A stretch of DNA of 64,000 nucleotides from Oscillospiraceae bacterium (lineage in GTDB: Bacteria; Bacillota; Clostridia; Oscillospirales; Oscillospiraceae): assembly GCA_009780435.1 (NCBI GenBank), contig WRAB01000007.1:1-64000 (forward strand). The letters run 5' to 3'. How positions within the stretch are numbered: the first letter of the stretch is position 1; each line of letters begins with the position of its first letter. The notes below the pieces were generated by a model. That model did no database searches, had not been told where the DNA came from, and saw only the letters and a program-made list of their open reading frames with translations. The position numbers and the translations under genes were made by a program. Of this stretch, positions 60,016 through 64,000 are shown in pieces.

Positions 60016-60459
60016 ATGAAAAACAAAATTAGGAATGCGCTTCGGACATACACGCTGCCTATAGGGTTCGCAATCTTCGCTATTGCATCAGCGGTAAGAC
60101 AACTTTTTCCTGACTCTGAGAGTGTTGTTATATTGCACCATTTCCAATTTATTGCGGGATTAGGCGCGGGACTAATGTTTGCCGGAGCAATTTATAAGAT
60201 ACTATTTAGAAAAAATAAAAATAGTAGTCCCGAAGCCGCACGCCAGCTTGAAATTGACGAAAAAGACGAAAGGAATATCCGAATAAAAGAAAAAGCCGGA
60301 TACGCTTCTTGGCACACAACGTTAATAATCCTTGTTGTTATGGCTCTAATCTTTGTCTTTATAAATAATCCGACTGGTTATTGGTTGGCAGCAGGGGCTT
60401 TGGTTCTTCACAAGATCATGCTCATGATTTTTACGTCCATTTATAATAAAAAGATGTAG
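60016..60459 (+). CDS. Small membrane protein paired with XRE (DUF2178-like)
   Basis: A 147-aa protein with four predicted helices (about 12-30, 42-62, 95-115, 120-140) and a cytoplasmic loop DEKDERNIRIKEKAGY, typical of DUF2178-like partners of short XRE regulators. AGGAGG lies 9 nt upstream. AT-rich. Possibly a membrane sensor or anti-regulator of the XRE protein. Confidence 0.75.
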   Translation: MKNKIRNALRTYTLPIGFAIFAIASAVRQLFPDSESVVILHHFQFIAGLGAGLMFAGAIYKILFRKNKNSSPEAARQLEIDEKDERNIRIKEKAGYASWHTTLIILVVMALIFVFINNPTGYWLAAGALVLHKIMLMIFTSIYNKKM

Positions 60460-60492
60460 GTTTTCGCAGAGCTATTTTATGTCTTTCAATAG

Positions 60493-60545
60493 AGAACCCT
60501 CCATAATATAAGGCTTGAAATTGCCTTGTTTCATGGGGGGTTCTT
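60493..60545. terminator. Terminator after the XRE operon
   Basis: AGAACCCTCCAT ... ATGGGGGGTTCT outer stem around an inner AAGGC/GCCTT hairpin, followed by TCATTTTC. Confidence 0.7.
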
Positions 60546-60621
60546 CATTTTCTGTTTGATGCCGTAGCAGAGCGATCTGTCAAAGATACACGCGCAGTGG
60601 GACATAATGAAAGGCTTTGTC

Positions 60622-60650
60622 TCATATAATGGACCGTCTGCACATGCTAC
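60622..60650 (+). promoter_or_regulatory. Possible sigma-E type promoter of spoIIP
   Basis: TCATATA (60622-60628), 14-bp spacer, CATGCTAC (60643-60650). The -35 fits the mother-cell pattern; the -10 matches only partly. Confidence 0.3.
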
Positions 60651-60680
60651 GACACAAAAGATAAAGAGAGGGGGCATCGC

Positions 60681-61775
60681 ATGAAATTGCGAAAGTGGAT
60701 TGCATTGATCATTGTGCTGGGGCTGCTCCTGAGAGGCCTTGTGGCCCTGGAGGCAGATGCGACCTTTGACGCACTGATTCAGGCCGCTATAGGAGACGGT
60801 GACCGCCTGGAGGCAGCCGTTCTCAGTCAATCCTCTCTCCTCATGGCCACGGCGGCACCGCCGCTCCCCGAAGCGGAGCCGGAAGATGTGTTCGAAGCAT
60901 CATCTGCTGTCGAAGACGCGCCGCCCCCCGAAGCGGAACCGGAGGCTCTGTCCGCCTACATCCCCACATTGCCAGATCTGTGGTATACGCCCTCCACAAC
61001 TGATCCTCAGATGACCCGTTCCGACTTGGATTCCCGACAGCGGGCCGCCAAGATATACCTGCGCAACCACACCGCCTATTCCATCGACATTGAAGGTCTG
61101 CTCACCGAGCCCCTCAGTTTTGACCCCGGTGCAGGTGGGCCTACAGTATTGATTCTCCACACCCACGGCACGGAGGCCTTCACGCCGGACGGGGGCGACT
61201 GGTACGACAATGTGGACAACTATCGCACCAGCGACAAAAGCCTCAATGTCATCCGCGTGGGGGAGGAGATCGCTGCGGTTTTTGAATCCCGTGGCATTGC
61301 GGTACTCCATGACCGCCAGCTCCACGACTACCCCTCCTTTCGAGGATCCTATGGCCGCTCTTTGACTACCGCCGAGTGGTATTTGGCCCGTTATCCGGAG
61401 ATTCAGATCATTATCGACGTCCACCGGGACGCCATTCCTGACGGAAACGGGGGGTTTGTCCGGACGATGGCCGATATAGAGGGCTATAATAGTGCCCAAG
61501 TTATGCTGGTGGTGGGGACAGATCACGCGGGGCTGTATCATCCGGATTGGCGGGAAAATCTAAAGTTCGCCCTGCGGCTCCACGCGGCCATGGCGGAACA
61601 ACACCCCTCTCTGGTGCGGCCCCTGCGCCTCCGAGAGGAGCGATTCAATGCCCACTTGGCCCCCGGTGCGATCCTAGTGGAGATCGGCACCTGTGCCAAC
61701 ACCCTGCAAGAGGCGCTGGTAGCCGCCAGATTTTTCGCCGCTTCTGCGGCGGATGTGATCTTAGGAGATGGGTAG
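60681..61775 (+). CDS. spoIIP: SpoIIP, stage II sporulation amidase/endopeptidase
   Basis: A 364-aa protein: N-terminal membrane anchor (about 6-24), an Ala/Pro/Glu linker, then the SpoIIP domain with ILHTHGTEAF (zinc ligand His160 and HTHGTE core), DVHRDAIPD and VEIGTCANT. It degrades septal peptidoglycan with SpoIID during engulfment. In Bacillus it follows gpr; here the two are 46 kb apart. Its 3' end overlaps the convergent YdcF-like gene by 15 bp. Confidence 0.94.
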   Translation: MKLRKWIALIIVLGLLLRGLVALEADATFDALIQAAIGDGDRLEAAVLSQSSLLMATAAPPLPEAEPEDVFEASSAVEDAPPPEAEPEALSAYIPTLPDLWYTPSTTDPQMTRSDLDSRQRAAKIYLRNHTAYSIDIEGLLTEPLSFDPGAGGPTVLILHTHGTEAFTPDGGDWYDNVDNYRTSDKSLNVIRVGEEIAAVFESRGIAVLHDRQLHDYPSFRGSYGRSLTTAEWYLARYPEIQIIIDVHRDAIPDGNGGFVRTMADIEGYNSAQVMLVVGTDHAGLYHPDWRENLKFALRLHAAMAEQHPSLVRPLRLREERFNAHLAPGAILVEIGTCANTLQEALVAARFFAASAADVILGDG

Positions 61776-62528
61776 GAGTTCAGGTGACTGTGTCCGCGTC
61801 AGAAACGCCCACTGATTGACAACCGCCAGCATCTCACGTAGATAGTTCATGGGCCAAGTATACCATGTCGTAGGCGCCCCCAGGTGACCCGCTTCAATCC
61901 CTGCTTGGCGGGCAATTTGGACGGCCCGGTAGATGTGAAAATCGTTGGTGACCACGACAGCCCGGAATCCATCTGGAAAATATTCGTTCAAAATTTCTTT
62001 TGCAAACTTGAGGTTTTCATAAGTAGACGTTGACCGATCCTCCAGTAAAATCCGCTCGGTCGGGATGCCTCTGGCGATCAGATACCGGGCCATGGCCTCC
62101 GCCTCGGTAATCACCGCACCGCTCCCAAGTCCGCCGCAGACGATGATATAGGCATGGGGGTTTTTGTGCCAGTATACAATTGCCGTATCCAGGCGGCTGG
62201 CCAGGGGACGGCCAACTTCTTCGCCCCGGAGACCAGCCCCCAGCACGATCACCACATCTTCGCCGTGATCCACATTGTTTACATTGCCGTAGATGAATAA
62301 AAACGACACAAATATAATAGGGATCAGGCAGAGAATTCCTACGACTAGGTGGATTTTCTTAGAAATGCGAGAGATCCAATTGAATAAGAATGCATACAGG
62401 ATCATGGCGGCGGAAAGTGCGCCTTGCAGGAAAAATCCCATGGTACGGTTGGATACAAAGGATAAGATGACTAAGTTCGTAAGAAGCAGCAGACCGGCAA
62501 TCAAGAGGGTAACTCTGATGATTTTCAT
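61761..62528 (-). CDS. YdcF/SanA-like DUF218 membrane protein
   Basis: A 255-aa protein with about three N-terminal helices (10-95) and a DUF218 domain: DVVIVLGAGLRGEEVGRPLASRLDTAI, GGLGSGAVITEAEAMARYL, RILLEDRSTSTYENLKFA and VVVTNDFHIYRA. The family is linked to envelope polysaccharide or vancomycin-related phenotypes; activity is not settled. ATG 62528 is 12 nt past AAAGGA. It lies 49 nt after the SLH gene on the same strand. Confidence 0.85.
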   Translation of the reverse strand: MKIIRVTLLIAGLLLLTNLVILSFVSNRTMGFFLQGALSAAMILYAFLFNWISRISKKIHLVVGILCLIPIIFVSFLFIYGNVNNVDHGEDVVIVLGAGLRGEEVGRPLASRLDTAIVYWHKNPHAYIIVCGGLGSGAVITEAEAMARYLIARGIPTERILLEDRSTSTYENLKFAKEILNEYFPDGFRAVVVTNDFHIYRAVQIARQAGIEAGHLGAPTTWYTWPMNYLREMLAVVNQWAFLTRTQSPELLPIS

Positions 62529-62577
62529 ATGCGCTGGGGTTCCTTTCGTTGAATGACGACTTATTATCCAGACGACA

Positions 62578-64000
62578 TTAATCGGCAAAATGTTCCCATT
62601 CCAGCGGGAGGACGGGATCTGTGGGAAGATCGAAGATGGCTTCTTCCGGGGCGGCTGTCTCTATCGGCACAGCCAATGTCAAGACGCTCGTCATCCGGGC
62701 CAGGAGTGCCGCCGCCTCGGCGCGGGTGACGTGATCGTGGGGAGCCAGTCTCCCGTCAGGGGTTCCGGCGATTAATCCCGCATCAATGAGCCGGGCGATC
62801 TCGTTTCTGGCCCAATCGGGGACGGCGTCGCCGTCGGGGAAGCGGTTTAAGAGACTGACGGGAGAATTTGTATCCAGCAGTCTGCCCAAAATCGTAAAGG
62901 CCTCGGCCCGGGTGATGGTGTCCATAGCATCGAATTGTACCCCTGCTGCAGTTGGCCTCCCGGTCATATATCCTCTGCTGAACATGACCGCCGCATAGGG
63001 GCGTATCCAGTTGGGGATCGCATCGTAATCGACAAACTCCCGGCCTGTGAGCTGATAGTGGACGGGATCAACCTCCAGCAGACGGGTGAGCATGGCGGCA
63101 AACTCGCCGCGAGATACGTTTCGGTTGGGAAAGAAGTGTGTGCCGTGGTCTGTGGCCACGCCCATGACCACGCCAGCCAATTGCATCCGGCGGATATAAT
63201 CCTCGGCCCAGTGGCCGTCGGTATCGGCGAAAACAGCGGCGACTTGAATGGGAATCACCCGTGAGACACTGCCGACGGACACGGTGATCTGGCCCCGGTC
63301 TCCCGGAGTTCCTGTCACTGTCAGCAGTCCGTCCGGGGAGACCGTCGCCACGCCGTCGGAGACGGACACGGTATAGGCGTCTTGGGAGGAGATCATCTCA
63401 CGTCCCCCCAGAATGGCATAGTAGCACAACTGTACACTGTCGCCGTGGGCCAGCCGCAGATCGGTGACGAGTGCGCCGCCAATGCGTACGTCAATCCGCT
63501 CCGGCTCGGCCACGAGGGAGAGCGGCAATCGGCCGCGGGCCCCGTTTTCGGCGTAGACAGTGAGTGTCCCACCGGCAGTCTGCCTTGTGGTGCGGAAAGC
63601 CGATCCCTCCTGGTGTCCCAGGGCGGGATTTGCCCCATAGCGGGCAAATGTGAGTCCGTCGGTAGACAAGGGGAAGTAGCCGCTATCGGTCATAGTGATC
63701 CGGTCAGCCAAATCAGTCGGTGTGACGAGAGAGCCGCCCAGGACGGGGATATGAGTTGGCCGGAACTGGAGATGGACCGGACGTCCGTCGCCTTGATAGA
63801 TACTGGTCAGCAGGATGTACGTGACATTGTTTCGCAGAACCCCGCCAGAGGGCCGATTCATCACGGCGACGTCCCGGTTGCCGGGATAGCGGTAGGCGAA
63901 GGTGGTGGAGCCGCCCCCGTCTAAGTTGATGACCTGGGAGGCGCCCAGGGCAATCATCTCCTCCGCCAACTCTCGCAGGGTAAGCCCCTCCGAGTGACCC
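62578..64000 (-). CDS. Phosphodiester glycosidase (NAGPA) with SLH anchor, 5' truncated
   Basis: The frame stays open to base 64000, so the N terminus is outside the window; about 473 residues are visible. The first part is the end of a NAGPA/DUF2233 domain (GLTLRELAEEMIALGASQVINLDGGGSTTF), an enzyme class that cleaves GlcNAc-phosphodiesters. A beta-rich region (about 90-260) with ISSQDAYTVSVSDGVATVSPDGLLTVTG follows, Big_2-like. Three SLH modules come next (FADTDGHWAEDYIRRM; FVDYDAIPNWIRPYAAVMFSRG; FPDGDAVPDWARNEIARL, with SRGEF, TRAEA, TRAEA), then a short acidic tail. It should act at the cell wall. Confidence 0.88.
   Translation of the reverse strand, partial: GHSEGLTLRELAEEMIALGASQVINLDGGGSTTFAYRYPGNRDVAVMNRPSGGVLRNNVTYILLTSIYQGDGRPVHLQFRPTHIPVLGGSLVTPTDLADRITMTDSGYFPLSTDGLTFARYGANPALGHQEGSAFRTTRQTAGGTLTVYAENGARGRLPLSLVAEPERIDVRIGGALVTDLRLAHGDSVQLCYYAILGGREMISSQDAYTVSVSDGVATVSPDGLLTVTGTPGDRGQITVSVGSVSRVIPIQVAAVFADTDGHWAEDYIRRMQLAGVVMGVATDHGTHFFPNRNVSRGEFAAMLTRLLEVDPVHYQLTGREFVDYDAIPNWIRPYAAVMFSRGYMTGRPTAAGVQFDAMDTITRAEAFTILGRLLDTNSPVSLLNRFPDGDAVPDWARNEIARLIDAGLIAGTPDGRLAPHDHVTRAEAAALLARMTSVLTLAVPIETAAPEEAIFDLPTDPVLPLEWEHFAD

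Noticed and set aside
1..64000. tRNA, rRNA, transposase, integrase or prophage genes
   Set aside because: Reading through the window I found no convincing example; a dedicated RNA-gene scan was not possible, so short RNAs could be missed.

Overview
The window looks like chromosomal DNA from a Gram-positive, endospore-forming member of the Clostridia. The genes supporting this are gpr, spmA-spmB, spoIIP and spo0J/soj, the ctsR-mcsA-clpC operon, SLH cell-wall anchors, lipobox lipoproteins and consensus sigma-A promoters. An Oscillospirales-like lineage is my inference from the moderately high GC content and gene order. I saw no rRNA, tRNA, CRISPR array, transposase or phage module.

Layout. 1-1.0 kb: the 3' end of a Cys-rich SLH surface protein. 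1.1-4.6 kb: CtsR-controlled stress operon. 4.9-10.2 kb: ferredoxin, trmN6, rsmI, an AbrB-like regulator, spmAB, a lipoprotein and rsmG. 10.3-14.4 kb: serS, spo0J, soj, two perfect parS sites, and gpr with a sigma-G type promoter. 14.4-25.8 kb: recJ-rel, a small lower-GC insertion (lipoprotein, DUF2500, GNAT), then dtd, an MBL hydrolase, hemZ, a uridine-kinase-like protein, an Mrp ATPase and a hexapeptide transferase. 25.9-27.7 kb: ABC exporter. 27.7-28.0 kb: a compact type I toxin-antitoxin locus. 28.0-31.7 kb: prfB, NYN-LOTUS, NfeD, SPFH.

31.7-45.0 kb is a sugar island of two operons. One, repressed by a LacI protein at clear operators, encodes a ribose-type ABC importer with FucU and FucI. 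The other encodes an SDR, a PHP hydrolase, a SorE-like reductase, a DeoR regulator and a RhaB-like kinase. No ketose-1-phosphate aldolase is visible, and the two dehydrogenases suggest an aldolase-independent route.

45.2-55.5 kb: lipA and lplA, then (after YwqG, DeoR, VOC and DinB-like genes) a lipoyl-dependent 2-oxoacid or acetoin dehydrogenase: E2, E3 and a fused E1 alpha-beta. The lipoylation genes probably supply E2. 55.5-60.5 kb: an ABC exporter with its two-component system, divergent from an XRE regulator and a membrane protein. 60.7-64.0 kb: spoIIP, a YdcF-like protein, and a truncated phosphodiester glycosidase with SLH anchors.

Three families of short palindromic intergenic repeats recur across the window. 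The observations I would follow first are the metallothionein-like SLH protein, the type I toxin-antitoxin pair, and the aldolase-free sugar cluster.
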